Positions 46,001-54,406 of a stretch of 64,000 nucleotides of DNA are shown in pieces; positions within the stretch are counted from its first letter, which is position 1; every line of letters begins with the position of its first letter. The position numbers and the translations under genes were made by a program. The notes under the pieces are model-generated. The model was not told the DNA's origin, ran no database searches, and saw only the letters and a program-made list of their open reading frames with translations. Source of the stretch: Saprospiraceae bacterium (lineage in GTDB: Bacteria > Bacteroidota > Bacteroidia > Chitinophagales > Saprospiraceae); assembly GCA_028280415.1 (NCBI GenBank), contig JANQLV010000057.1, positions 38,327-102,326 on the forward strand. Direction: 5' to 3'.

Positions 46001-48127
46001 CGAGTCAGTCCGGATTCGATTAGCCCATCAGCATCCTATGTTTGGGAAACCAGTTCATTTATATATTTACCACAGGAAACTTCCAAAGGCTGGAGTCAGT
46101 CTCATTATTATCAATACCAAACGAACCAGTCTGAATCGATGGGGATTGATGAGGATCGGAAATTTATATTTCCCGAAAAGACTAATGTTTTCAGGTTGAT
46201 CAATAAGGTATACGATCCAGTCAATGCACCTAAAGGGATTATGGATAATACCGAGTGGAGTGATTTCTATAGGTGGGAGCTTCTGGAATCCGTAACGATT
46301 GTTGTTTTTTCGGCACAAGGAGATAATAATATCTTTGGAAATACTTATGGCAATATTTGGTTTAATCATAATCCCGGTGAATATGGAAGTGTGAATGCAA
46401 CGGCTACCAGAATTGCAAGTTTCCCCTTTCCCACGGATACTCAGGAAGACCGGGAAAACATTATAAATTTTCTTGAAAATGTAGTACCGGATGAAGCTTA
46501 TGTCGTTCTTTATACGGCTTTGAGAACTCCGGATTATACACTCAGTATAGATGAATGGGCTGCCGATTCAATTGCCCTGGGCGGTGTCAATTTGTTTAAT
46601 TTATTGGAGTCTTATGGAGCTACCCAGGTCAGGGAGATGGAAACGTCCGGAGCAGTACCTTATACTTTAGCTTTTCAAAAAGCCGGAGCAGTACTCTTCG
46701 AACAAAGAGCATTTGATTCTGATGGTATTATCGATTACGAGCTATCTGTCCCATCCTTTTTGTCCGAGGGAACTTTTACAACTAGTCAAATTGGCCCTGC
46801 TTCCAGCTGGGGAAGGTTGGTATGGGATTATGATACTCAGGAAGTCTCGGATACGGCCTCGATTACGGTCTTCGGTATCAACATGGAGGAAGGAAACAGG
46901 GATTCCTTATATACGGTATATGAGCCCGGAAACTATGACTTGAGCTGGATAGATCTAAGTCAGTATATTAATATAGAACTAAGGCTATTTGCAAAGGATG
47001 AAGAAAATCAAACTCCGGTAGATATAAATCGGTGGTCCGTTTTATATGAAGGCATTCCGGAAGTAGCGGTTTCGTCGGCTCAGCAATACACTTTTTATAA
47101 TGATACGCTTCAACAGGGAGAGCAGGGACTTTTTGAGATCGCTATTGAGAATGTAAGCGATTATGATACGGATAGTTTATTACTGAAATATTCCTTAATA
47201 GATGCTTTTAATAATGAAAAAGTATTATTCGAAAGAGTAGCGCCGGCCCTCAAAGACGATTTCATCGTTTCTAAATTTAATTTTGATACTAAAGAGTTAG
47301 ATGGTACTAACAATATCTTTCTGGAAGTAAATCCGGATTTTGACCAACCGGAACTCTATCACTTTAATAATTTTGCGGTTAAGCCTTTCTTTATTCAAAA
47401 AGATGAACGAAACCCTATCCTGGATGTCACTTTTGACGGAATCCATATTCTGGATGGAGATATTGTTTCTCCACGACCGGATATCTTTATCAGCTTAAAT
47501 GATGAAAATGAATTTCTTTCGCTTTCAGATACCTCTTTATTCAAATTGTTTTTAAAACGCCCCGGACAGCAAGTGCCGGATAATATTCCAATAGAGACTT
47601 CCTGGGTCGAATTTTATCCGGATAATAGCGGTGGGCGAAATAAGGCTTCGATCCGGATGCAGCCTGTTTTTGAAGAAGATGGTATTTATGAATTACTGGT
47701 ACAGGCCGAAGATGTCACCGGGAACCAATCTGGAGACCTTGATTATAAAGTCAAATTTGAAATTATTACTAAATCTTCTATATCCAATGTACTAAATTAT
47801 CCGAATCCGTTTTCTACTTCCACCCAGTTTGTATATACTTTGACCGGAGAAGATATCCCTGAGTTTTTTAAAATTCAGATCATGACCGTCAGTGGACGAA
47901 TTGTCAAGGAAATCACACAGGATGAAATCGGGCCACTCCGAGTAGGAACCCACCGTACAGAATATCGATGGGATGGAACGGATGAATTTGGAGACCGTCT
48001 GGCTAATGGAGTATATCTATATAGAGTCGTTGCAAAAAAAGAAGGAGGACACAGTTATGAAGCTTTCGACAATGGTACCAGTTCGATGTTTAAGAAAGGA
48101 TTCGGAAAATTAGTAATTTTGCGATAA
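43097..48127 (+). CDS. C25-family (gingipain/PorU2-like) cysteine peptidase with type IX sorting domain
   Basis: 1676 aa. Signal peptide MYRIFILSSFAFLLSSLNLNAQ. A beta-rich N-terminal part precedes the Peptidase_C25 core (about 390-750), with the catalytic His633 in FFGHSAVG and Cys663 in LGCYSGN. Several Ig-like/CARDB-type beta domains follow. The C-terminus (YPNPFSTSTQFVYTL, IVKEITQDEIGP, WDGTDEFGDRLANGVYLYRV, GKLVILR) is a FlgD-like type A sorting domain. The protein should be exported across the outer membrane by the type IX system and anchored or released there. It is longer than PorU (about 1150 aa) and carries its own sorting domain, so PorU2-like is the better name. Confidence 0.83.
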   Translation: MYRIFILSSFAFLLSSLNLNAQMWNGQDTLYGNEWISYDQTYFKILVAEDGMHRISKSALEAAGVPVSSVNANRFQLFHMGEEIPVFTSTDLLLGAGDYIEFYGMQNRGALDRYVYTDPDNEMLNPEYSLVSDSSAYFLTWADAGSSVNRYTAIINDLSNLPPVEPFYTEKALLNFFTTHIKEQNSVGVAKSSFDRGEGYGTGFLNSHDISISTSAINPAGGAASLLVRLSTNTGGHDISVSFNGNTIHNEQLSGFQLKQYNFNISSNELTNSNDLQIQSNASEQDRTSVSNVWLMYPRSFDFNGQSQYIFDIEAGAVDKYLEIENFNAGGQSPVLYDITNRQRIIAEVQNGIIRARIPASSQLRTLVLSSQADGYKNAIPKPVNFVDYRNSETQFIILSHPKLYNDGSGNNFVSEYADYRSSIQGGDFNTEVIDIQQLYDQFGYGINRHFIAIRNFSHYARRFWDDPQYLFLIGKGREFSFVRSAAQIADAAENYAIPTFGSPGADNLFMSSNDSEMMVMPIGRLAVSSTSDIKNYLDKVQLMESNQGGQTIEDQLWKKQLMHLGGGTNTTNEPIAIKNNLFLMENIVENNKLGANVTSFFKTSSDPIQIGDSDAIFDRINNGLSIITFFGHSAVGTFDFNIENPARYENYGKYPLLLSLGCYSGNIHTSSRGISERFVFLKDKGVIAFGASTGQGYISGLGTFAKQYYDLLSEEMLGESIGNVLVETIKALENNQSLPVVTLKQQFTLHGDPAIILHRMEGPDYTVSSKSVSFEPSVLTANLDSIGIRFDISNLGYSTNDSIMVEIRQELPNGDRRLLIKEKVKTPKFESEFFFKVASFQKEASGQNRLHIRLDPDNEIEEFPNPAGEGNNDLLSSSGQMGISFYIFDDSARPVYPKQFSIVNNQNVRLKASTSDGLAPERKYIFEIDTSMLFNSPLKERMEIMSMGGVIGWDPVLQMTDSTVYYWRVSPDSISPSASYVWETSSFIYLPQETSKGWSQSHYYQYQTNQSESMGIDEDRKFIFPEKTNVFRLINKVYDPVNAPKGIMDNTEWSDFYRWELLESVTIVVFSAQGDNNIFGNTYGNIWFNHNPGEYGSVNATATRIASFPFPTDTQEDRENIINFLENVVPDEAYVVLYTALRTPDYTLSIDEWAADSIALGGVNLFNLLESYGATQVREMETSGAVPYTLAFQKAGAVLFEQRAFDSDGIIDYELSVPSFLSEGTFTTSQIGPASSWGRLVWDYDTQEVSDTASITVFGINMEEGNRDSLYTVYEPGNYDLSWIDLSQYINIELRLFAKDEENQTPVDINRWSVLYEGIPEVAVSSAQQYTFYNDTLQQGEQGLFEIAIENVSDYDTDSLLLKYSLIDAFNNEKVLFERVAPALKDDFIVSKFNFDTKELDGTNNIFLEVNPDFDQPELYHFNNFAVKPFFIQKDERNPILDVTFDGIHILDGDIVSPRPDIFISLNDENEFLSLSDTSLFKLFLKRPGQQVPDNIPIETSWVEFYPDNSGGRNKASIRMQPVFEEDGIYELLVQAEDVTGNQSGDLDYKVKFEIITKSSISNVLNYPNPFSTSTQFVYTLTGEDIPEFFKIQIMTVSGRIVKEITQDEIGPLRVGTHRTEYRWDGTDEFGDRLANGVYLYRVVAKKEGGHSYEAFDNGTSSMFKKGFGKLVILR

Positions 48128-48134
48128 AAAAGCA

Positions 48135-48965
48135 TTGAACCGGGATAAGGACTATGACTTAATCATCGAAGCAGGCAAGTCGGAACTTAATTACTGGAAA
48201 GATATTCTGAAATATCGGGGTTTGTGTTATATCCTGGTTTGGAGAGATATTAAGGTTCGATACAAGCAAACACTTATTGGTATTGCCTGGAGTGTATTGA
48301 GGCCCTTATTGACAATGCTGATCTTTACCATTGTATTTAGCCGTATTGCAAATTTACCTTCCGAAGGATCCGCACCTTATCCGATTATGGTTTTTGCGGC
48401 CTTGTTACCCTGGCACTTTTTTGCCAATGCACTTAATGATAGTGCTAATAGTTTGATCGGCAATCAAAACCTTATTACCAAAGTCTATTTTCCACGTTTA
48501 CTGATTCCTGTAAGTGCTGTGATGACCAGCCTGGTAGACATGCTGATTTCCTTGATATTGCTCGTGATTTTGATGTGTTTCTACGGTTTTTTGCCAACCT
48601 GGCGTTTTTTGTGGATACCGGCTTTTATGATGATTGTATTTTTTCTCGCCATTGGTGCCGGAGCATTATTATCTTCTTTTAATATAAAATACAGGGATTT
48701 TCGATACATCATTCCTTTTCTCATCCAATTGGGACTGTTTATCTCCCCGGTTGGATTTAGTAGCAGCATTGTCCCCGAACAGTGGAAAGCGGTTTATATC
48801 TTAAATCCAATGGTAGGAATTATTGATGGCTTTCGTTGGGCAATTCTGGGAGGGACACTGGAGTGGACGGCTATACTGATATCTCTTATGGTGACATTAC
48901 TCTTATTAATTTCAGGATTATTCTATTTTCGGAAAACCGAAAAGAAAATAGCAGATATTATATAA
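48135..48965 (+). CDS. wzm: ABC-2 type polysaccharide transporter permease (Wzm)
   Basis: 276 aa with six membrane segments. The N-terminal LVWRDIKVRYKQTLIGIAWSVLRPLLTMLIFTIVF and the later FNIKYRDFRYIIPFLIQLGLFISPVGFSSSIVPEQWKAVYILNPMVGIIDGFRWAIL are the standard blocks of the O-antigen/teichoic acid exporter permease family. The start is TTG at 48135, 7 bp after the peptidase stop, since no ATG lies near. The ATPase wzt begins 1 bp after its stop. Confidence 0.92.
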   Translation: MNRDKDYDLIIEAGKSELNYWKDILKYRGLCYILVWRDIKVRYKQTLIGIAWSVLRPLLTMLIFTIVFSRIANLPSEGSAPYPIMVFAALLPWHFFANALNDSANSLIGNQNLITKVYFPRLLIPVSAVMTSLVDMLISLILLVILMCFYGFLPTWRFLWIPAFMMIVFFLAIGAGALLSSFNIKYRDFRYIIPFLIQLGLFISPVGFSSSIVPEQWKAVYILNPMVGIIDGFRWAILGGTLEWTAILISLMVTLLLLISGLFYFRKTEKKIADII

Positions 48966-48966
48966 A

Positions 48967-50205
48967 ATGGGAAAGCCAGTAATAAAGGTCGAACATTTGG
49001 GCAAAACTTACCGGATCAGAAGTAGGGACATTGCAGCTTACCGGTCTATTCGGGAAGAACTGGTACAGGCTTTTTCTGTTTTTAAAAAATCAAATAGCTT
49101 TAAATCAAAAACTTCAACTTTTCATGCGCTACAGGATTTGTCTTTTTCGGTCGATGAAGGCAGCGTTTTAGGACTAATTGGTCGAAATGGAGCAGGCAAA
49201 AGCACTTTGCTAAAACTCTTGGGACGAATTACCGAACCCTCTTCCGGGAGGATAAAACTCAAAGGCCGGGTGATGTCTTTGCTGGAGGTAGGCACCGGCT
49301 TTCATCCGGAACTGACGGGTCGGGAAAATATTTTCCTGAGCGGTGCAATTTTGGGAATGAAAAGGCAGGAGGTTCGTCGATCCTTTGATGAGATTGTACA
49401 ATTTGCCGGAGTGGAAAAATTTCTGGATACTCCGGTTAAAAGATACTCTTCCGGAATGTTTGTTCGCCTGGGTTTTGCGATTGCTGCACATTTGCAGGCG
49501 GAAATTTTATTAATTGATGAAGTGCTTGCAGTAGGGGATATCGAGTTTCAGAAAAGATGTCTGGGAAAGATCGGAGAAGTGGCAAAGGGAGGCAGAACAG
49601 TACTTTTTGTGAGCCATAACCTGGGAGCGATTGAGCAATTATGTGATTCTGCTATGGTACTTGAAAAAGGGAAACTGGCCTTCCTTGGAAGTATATCCGA
49701 GGCACTTCGAGCCTATCGGCAGTTTAATAAAAATGCAGCAGTACGCAATTTTATTTCCGAACAACAGGTAATTAAAAAGGTATCGATCTGTTCGGAAAAA
49801 CCAGATGATCAGCATTTTACAACTGGATCAGTTTTGCATATTGACGTGACTATTCGAAGTGAAAGAGTCCTCCAGTCACCCGTTTTAGGAATTGTTGTCA
49901 GAGATCATTATAATGTACCAATGATCGGAATCAACAACCGGCATTATAAACTGGATTTCGAAAATGTCAGACTTAAATCCGGAATGATCAGCATCCGGAT
50001 ACCTCATCTCCCTTTAGTGGCCGGAGCGTATTCGATTGACCTTTTTTTGGGAGATATTCATGGCGATTTTGAAGTGCTGGAGCATGCTATTGATTTTTTA
50101 GTAGACAATACGGGAGACCAGTTTGTGCACGCGAAACTGGACAAACGCCTTAATCGGGTTTTTATAAAAAATGTTAATTGGGAAATTCGAACTGATGGAA
50201 TCTAG
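48967..50205 (+). CDS. wzt: ABC transporter ATPase with C-terminal glycan-binding domain (Wzt)
   Basis: 412 aa. Walker A GRNGAGKST (72-80), a signature region KRYSSGMFVRLGFAIA, Walker B LLIDEVLAVGD and the H-loop FVSHN are intact in residues 1-245. Residues about 265-412 form a beta-sandwich Wzt_C domain (GSVLHIDVTIRSERVLQSPVLGIVVRD, VAGAYSIDLFLGD), which in Wzt proteins reads a chemical signature at the non-reducing end of the chain. The next gene is a methyltransferase that may add this terminal mark. Confidence 0.92.
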   Translation: MGKPVIKVEHLGKTYRIRSRDIAAYRSIREELVQAFSVFKKSNSFKSKTSTFHALQDLSFSVDEGSVLGLIGRNGAGKSTLLKLLGRITEPSSGRIKLKGRVMSLLEVGTGFHPELTGRENIFLSGAILGMKRQEVRRSFDEIVQFAGVEKFLDTPVKRYSSGMFVRLGFAIAAHLQAEILLIDEVLAVGDIEFQKRCLGKIGEVAKGGRTVLFVSHNLGAIEQLCDSAMVLEKGKLAFLGSISEALRAYRQFNKNAAVRNFISEQQVIKKVSICSEKPDDQHFTTGSVLHIDVTIRSERVLQSPVLGIVVRDHYNVPMIGINNRHYKLDFENVRLKSGMISIRIPHLPLVAGAYSIDLFLGDIHGDFEVLEHAIDFLVDNTGDQFVHAKLDKRLNRVFIKNVNWEIRTDGI

Positions 50206-50959
50206 GCAGAGCTATTCACAAAAGACCAAAAAATATTATAATCAGAGATTTGGTTCGACGATTTCTCAGGACCTTAATAAGGAAGAACAAATTAGATGGA
50301 ATGCTATTAAAAATCGCATAGGTCAGTATTTCAGTAAAAACGGGAATGAAAAGCCTTTGATTTTGGATTTTGGATGTGGAGATGGACGGTTTAGTAATTT
50401 ATTGAGTGAATACGGTACGGTATACAGTGTTGATTTTGCGGAAGAGGCCATTCGCGAAGCACAGAAAAAATATCCCAAAATTCGATTTTATAGCGGAGAC
50501 GCTTCCGATCCGAAAATTGTAGAACTTTTTAATAAAAAATTTGACTTATTGGTTTCTACCGAGGTGATTGAACATATACTTGATCAAAAACAGTATTTGC
50601 AAAACATAGCAAAATTACTTCGTTCGGAAGGACTATTAATTCTGACAACACCAAACAAAAAATGGTATGATCAGTATTTTGAATACGGCATGCGCAAGAG
50701 TAGCCAACCCTACGAAAACTGGCTGGATCGTTCTGTAATAGAAAATGATCTTTCGGAATTGGACTTTGAAATATTATCACATTCGACTATTCGATCAAAC
50801 TGGATTTTTTCATTCAAGACTTTTGGCTGGCTTCGATTAATTGGTAATCGATTTTTTAATAAAATATTAATGCTAACCAGGCTTAAACCCGTTTTTCTGA
50901 AAATAACGAACAGACTGGGGCTGGGAATCTATCTCGTTATCGTAGCTAAGAAAAATTAG
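50195..50959 (+). CDS. SAM-dependent methyltransferase (class I)
   Basis: 254 aa from the ATG at 50195, which overlaps the wzt stop by 11 bp. An in-frame ATG at 50171 is the alternative. Motif I LILDFGCGDGRFSNLL, the acidic post-I loop VYSVDF, motif II-like FDLLVSTEVIEHILD and the post-III LRSEGLLILTTPN give a class I Rossmann fold close to UbiG/Methyltransf_11. Directly behind a Wzt with a carbohydrate-binding domain, it may cap the growing polysaccharide with a methyl group that signals export. That role is inferred. Confidence 0.75.
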   Translation: MESRQSYSQKTKKYYNQRFGSTISQDLNKEEQIRWNAIKNRIGQYFSKNGNEKPLILDFGCGDGRFSNLLSEYGTVYSVDFAEEAIREAQKKYPKIRFYSGDASDPKIVELFNKKFDLLVSTEVIEHILDQKQYLQNIAKLLRSEGLLILTTPNKKWYDQYFEYGMRKSSQPYENWLDRSVIENDLSELDFEILSHSTIRSNWIFSFKTFGWLRLIGNRFFNKILMLTRLKPVFLKITNRLGLGIYLVIVAKKN

Positions 50960-50960
50960 T

Positions 50961-51893
50961 ATGGCCATTACCTTTGTCATCTGTACGTACAATCGGGCAT
51001 TTATTCTTGAAGAATGTCTCCAGTCTGTTTTTCAACAAATTGTAGAACTTGAGCAATGCGAAGTCTTGGTTGTTGATAATAATTCTACAGATGAGACGCA
51101 AAAACTTGTACGAGAAATGCAATCTGAATATCCGGTGCTTCGACTGGTATTGGAAAAGCAAATCGGGCTCAGTCATGCGCGTAACCGTGCCATGATCGAT
51201 GGAGTAGGGGAGTGGTTGGTTTATATTGATGATGATGCCAGACTTGGAAAGGGTTATGTAGAACGACTGCTAAGTTTGATCGATCGTCAGGAATATGATT
51301 GCCTTGGTGGTATGTATTACGCCTGGTTTCGATTTGGAAAGCCGAAATGGTTGCCAAAGAACTTTGGAAATAAAGAACTGATTCGGGAAAGCGCAGGGAG
51401 AATTGATGGAAATAATGGTTGGCTTTCGGGAGGAAATATGGCGATTAAGAAAAAAGTTTTAAAAGAGCTTGGAGGCTTCTTACCCGAATTGGGAATGGCC
51501 GGGAAAAAGGCTGGCTACGGAGAAGAGAATTATTTGCAGGAACAACTTTTAAAAAAAGGCTATACCATTGGTTTCGACCCTGAACTTATCATAGAGCATG
51601 CGGTACTACCGCATAAACTCAGGTTATCCTGGCATTTAAAGAACAAATATGTTATGGGAAAATATAGCCGGGCGCTTTCAAATGAAAATACAGCAGGAAA
51701 GACACTTTTTATGATTTTTAAATCCCTAGCAGGCGGAATTTTTAAAAGACTGCCCCAATCAATTTTTAAACTGTTAAGTCGAAAAAATTACTACTATCAG
51801 AATTTATTAATAGATGTTTTTGCGCCGACCTTATGGTTTCTTGGTTATTTTAGAGGGATTAAAAAAACGGACAAAAAGCATGACGGAGGATAA
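50961..51893 (+). CDS. Glycosyltransferase family 2
   Basis: 310 aa GT-A enzyme. FVICTYNRAFILEECLQSVFQQ, VLVVDNNSTDET, the metal-binding DxD-like YIDDDARL and GGNMAIKKKVLKELGGF are standard GT2 features. GYGEENYLQEQLLKKGY supplies the acidic base region. A basic and hydrophobic C-terminal tail suggests membrane association. It begins 1 bp after the methyltransferase stop. Confidence 0.88.
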   Translation: MAITFVICTYNRAFILEECLQSVFQQIVELEQCEVLVVDNNSTDETQKLVREMQSEYPVLRLVLEKQIGLSHARNRAMIDGVGEWLVYIDDDARLGKGYVERLLSLIDRQEYDCLGGMYYAWFRFGKPKWLPKNFGNKELIRESAGRIDGNNGWLSGGNMAIKKKVLKELGGFLPELGMAGKKAGYGEENYLQEQLLKKGYTIGFDPELIIEHAVLPHKLRLSWHLKNKYVMGKYSRALSNENTAGKTLFMIFKSLAGGIFKRLPQSIFKLLSRKNYYYQNLLIDVFAPTLWFLGYFRGIKKTDKKHDGG

Positions 51894-52365
51894 AACAACT
51901 TTTAAACCATTGATTTGGTTCCTACTCTTCGGCTTATTTTTAGGTATTCAATTTCTGTTTTCAATTAAATATGAAGAACCCTACCCCTGTATCCGTTTGC
52001 CCGGATTTGGATCCATCCCTGATATTGATTCGAAAGTTGAGATTGAAGATTTTGATTTACATATTTATTACTCTGACGGTCAGGTTGAGCGAGTAGAGCA
52101 TCAAGAGGTTTTTCGGAATATCCCCTGGTGGTTTATCCCCGGCACTATGAATCACCTTTTAAAAAGAGAAATAAGTAGTAAAGAAGTTCAACAAATCGAA
52201 GATTTTGGGGCCTGGCTGGAAAGCCAGTTATCCGCTGAACCGGATTCTAATACTATTAAAAAACTCGAAATCAGAAAGTATAAAAGTGTTTTTGATATGA
52301 ATGCCGGAACGCTCAGTGATAAAACAGTGCTTTCTGAAAAAGTCTTTAAGTTTGCTTTGCAATGA
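51880..52365 (+). CDS. Small single-pass membrane protein, unknown
   Basis: 161 aa from the ATG at 51880, which overlaps the GT2 stop by 14 bp; the frame itself runs further up into the GT2 gene but without need. One N-terminal membrane segment (LIWFLLFGLFLGIQFLFSI) is followed by a periplasmic part of about 125 aa with VEIEDFDLHIYYSDGQVERV and WWFIPGTMNHLLKR. I do not recognise a family. Its stop overlaps the next start (ATGA), and the next protein also contains multiple membrane segments, so the two may form a complex. Confidence 0.7.
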   Translation: MTEDKTTFKPLIWFLLFGLFLGIQFLFSIKYEEPYPCIRLPGFGSIPDIDSKVEIEDFDLHIYYSDGQVERVEHQEVFRNIPWWFIPGTMNHLLKREISSKEVQQIEDFGAWLESQLSAEPDSNTIKKLEIRKYKSVFDMNAGTLSDKTVLSEKVFKFALQ

Positions 52366-53489
52366 GTTTGAATCTTCTGGCCAACAAAATTAACGATTGG
52401 GTAAAAACGGCGTTCTATTTGAATGATAAAGAATTATCAATATTTCGAATATTATATTGTAGTCTGACTATTTTCATCATAGGAATTCCTAATTATTCCT
52501 GGCTGGGAAATCATCCGGCAATTATCTTTAATCCTCCAAAGTATAGCATTGCGGCACTTTTCCATGATTTTCCATCCGCATTTTTTTTCGAACTGCTTAG
52601 TCTGGCTTTAGTGATTTGTTTTATTCTCCTGCTTTTTGGTTTGTATACCAAAACGGTATCCCTCTTACTTTCCTTTTTGATGTTATTTGGGCAAAGTTTT
52701 ATGTTCTCTTTCGGAAAAATAGATCATAATATCCTTTTCGTTTTATTACCAATGCTACTGGCCTTTTCCGGATGGGGTAACTGTTATTCGATAGATAGCA
52801 TCAGAAAGAAGCATTTGCCATCAAGGACATGGTTAATTACTATTGTTGCATTAACTGTGGGTTTTGCTATGTTCACTGCGGGAGTACCCAAATACCTTCA
52901 TGGTTGGCTGGATGTATCAACACAGGCAACACAGGGTTATTTTATTAAAAAATACTATTCAATAGCAGAGCCGGCATTAATAGCTCCATTGCTTATAAAG
53001 ATTAAAAGTGCTGTATTTTGGGAGTCTTTGGATTATCTTGCAGTTATCTTCGAATTGTTTTTTTTAGTAGCAGTATTCAAACCAGGTGTATTTAGATTTT
53101 TTATATTTTTAGCGCTGTGGTTTCATTTTATTAATGGAATGATGATAAATGTATTTTTTGTGAGTAATTACCTGGTCTACCTTTTGTTTCTTCCTAGAAG
53201 TTTCTACCGCTCCTTGCAAAGGTTTCTCGATAATGGCTCATGGTTGGATCACTTTAATTATACCAATTTGTTTATTGCACTTATACTTGGCCTGGTATTC
53301 TACTTCTATATTGTGTTTAATTTTCCTTTTGGTGACTTGATAATGCTTCCATCTATACTAAAAGTGCTTTTCATATTTTTTACTGAAAAAGTAGAACTAT
53401 TCACCTCTTTATTACTTGTTTTAACTGGTATTGGTATTGGGACCTATTGCTGTGTCTCTTATCTCAGAGAAAAAATCTTTCACTTTTGA
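52362..53489 (+). CDS. HTTM-like multi-pass membrane protein
   Basis: 375 aa with about eight membrane segments. The N-terminal LSIFRILYCSLTIFIIG, the YTKTVSLLLSFLMLFGQSF loop, MFTAGVPKYLHGWLD and LWFHFINGMMINVFFVSNYLVYLLFLP pattern resembles HTTM-domain proteins (horizontally transferred transmembrane domain, related to vitamin-K-dependent gamma-carboxylase). No carboxylase-type propeptide domain is attached. Function in the glycan locus is unknown. Start and stop overlap both neighbours (ATGA upstream, TTGA downstream). Confidence 0.6.
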   Translation: MSLNLLANKINDWVKTAFYLNDKELSIFRILYCSLTIFIIGIPNYSWLGNHPAIIFNPPKYSIAALFHDFPSAFFFELLSLALVICFILLLFGLYTKTVSLLLSFLMLFGQSFMFSFGKIDHNILFVLLPMLLAFSGWGNCYSIDSIRKKHLPSRTWLITIVALTVGFAMFTAGVPKYLHGWLDVSTQATQGYFIKKYYSIAEPALIAPLLIKIKSAVFWESLDYLAVIFELFFLVAVFKPGVFRFFIFLALWFHFINGMMINVFFVSNYLVYLLFLPRSFYRSLQRFLDNGSWLDHFNYTNLFIALILGLVFYFYIVFNFPFGDLIMLPSILKVLFIFFTEKVELFTSLLLVLTGIGIGTYCCVSYLREKIFHF

Positions 53490-54400
53490 ATATCTCGGTC
53501 ATTATACCTGTTTACAATGCTGAGCCTTTTATCACCGAGGCAGTACATTCGGCATTAGGTCAACCGGAGGTAAATGAGGTCATACTAGTCGAAGACGGTT
53601 CTACTGATGATTCATTGAGCGTATGCCGGGGGCTTGCACTGGCAGACTCCAGGGTTCGATTATTTCAACATCCCGGCCGAAGAAATAATGGGGCAGGTGC
53701 CAGTCGCAACCTTGGGATTGAAAAATCTTCTTTACCTTATATTGCGTTTTTGGATGCAGACGATTTTTATCTCGAAAACAGATTTAGGAAAACCTATGAG
53801 CTATTTGAACAGTACCCCTCAGCGGATGGTATTTATGAAGCAACAGAGAGAATTTTTGAAAATGAGGATGTAAAAGCTACTTATTTTGATCTTTATAAAG
53901 ATCGGCCAATGGTATCGGTTAATAAATCCGTTTCTCCATCTCATTTATTTCAAAGTCTGGTTCTTGGAAATGAAGGATGGTTCCATCTCAACGGCCTGGT
54001 GATTAAGCGGAAAATCTTGGAGAAAACGAGTACGTTTGATATCCGGTTGAGACAAACACAGGATACCGATTTTATTCTTCGACTGGCATTGCATGGCCGA
54101 TTGTATGGTGGTGATCCGAAAATACCCGTTGCCAAAATCAGGATACACGGTAATAATAGAATCCTGAATGCGCAAAAAGTTATTTATTACCGGCATCTTT
54201 TTTTTAAAAAATGGTTTACCAAGATGCTCAAAAACCAGTGGGATGCGAAAGTGAATAAACATATTATCAAGGGTTTGCTTTATACGCATCCAGACATTTT
54301 TAAATACAGAAAATTTATTTTAATACGTTTATCCATTAAAGCAATTTACCTTTTAGGATACCTTTTTCGATACCCAAAAATTATTGCTAAGCTATTCTGA
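53486..54400 (+). CDS. Glycosyltransferase family 2
   Basis: 304 aa. The most likely start is the TTG at 53486 that overlaps the preceding TGA (TTGA); it puts NISVIIPVYNAEPFITEAVHSAL at the N-terminus as in most GT2 proteins. VILVEDGSTDDSL and IAFLDADDFYL (the DxD metal site) are clear, and LRQTQDTDFILRLALHG supplies the catalytic acid region. An earlier TTG at 53447 would add 13 residues. Confidence 0.87.
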   Translation: MNISVIIPVYNAEPFITEAVHSALGQPEVNEVILVEDGSTDDSLSVCRGLALADSRVRLFQHPGRRNNGAGASRNLGIEKSSLPYIAFLDADDFYLENRFRKTYELFEQYPSADGIYEATERIFENEDVKATYFDLYKDRPMVSVNKSVSPSHLFQSLVLGNEGWFHLNGLVIKRKILEKTSTFDIRLRQTQDTDFILRLALHGRLYGGDPKIPVAKIRIHGNNRILNAQKVIYYRHLFFKKWFTKMLKNQWDAKVNKHIIKGLLYTHPDIFKYRKFILIRLSIKAIYLLGYLFRYPKIIAKLF

Positions 54401-54406
54401 TAGTCG

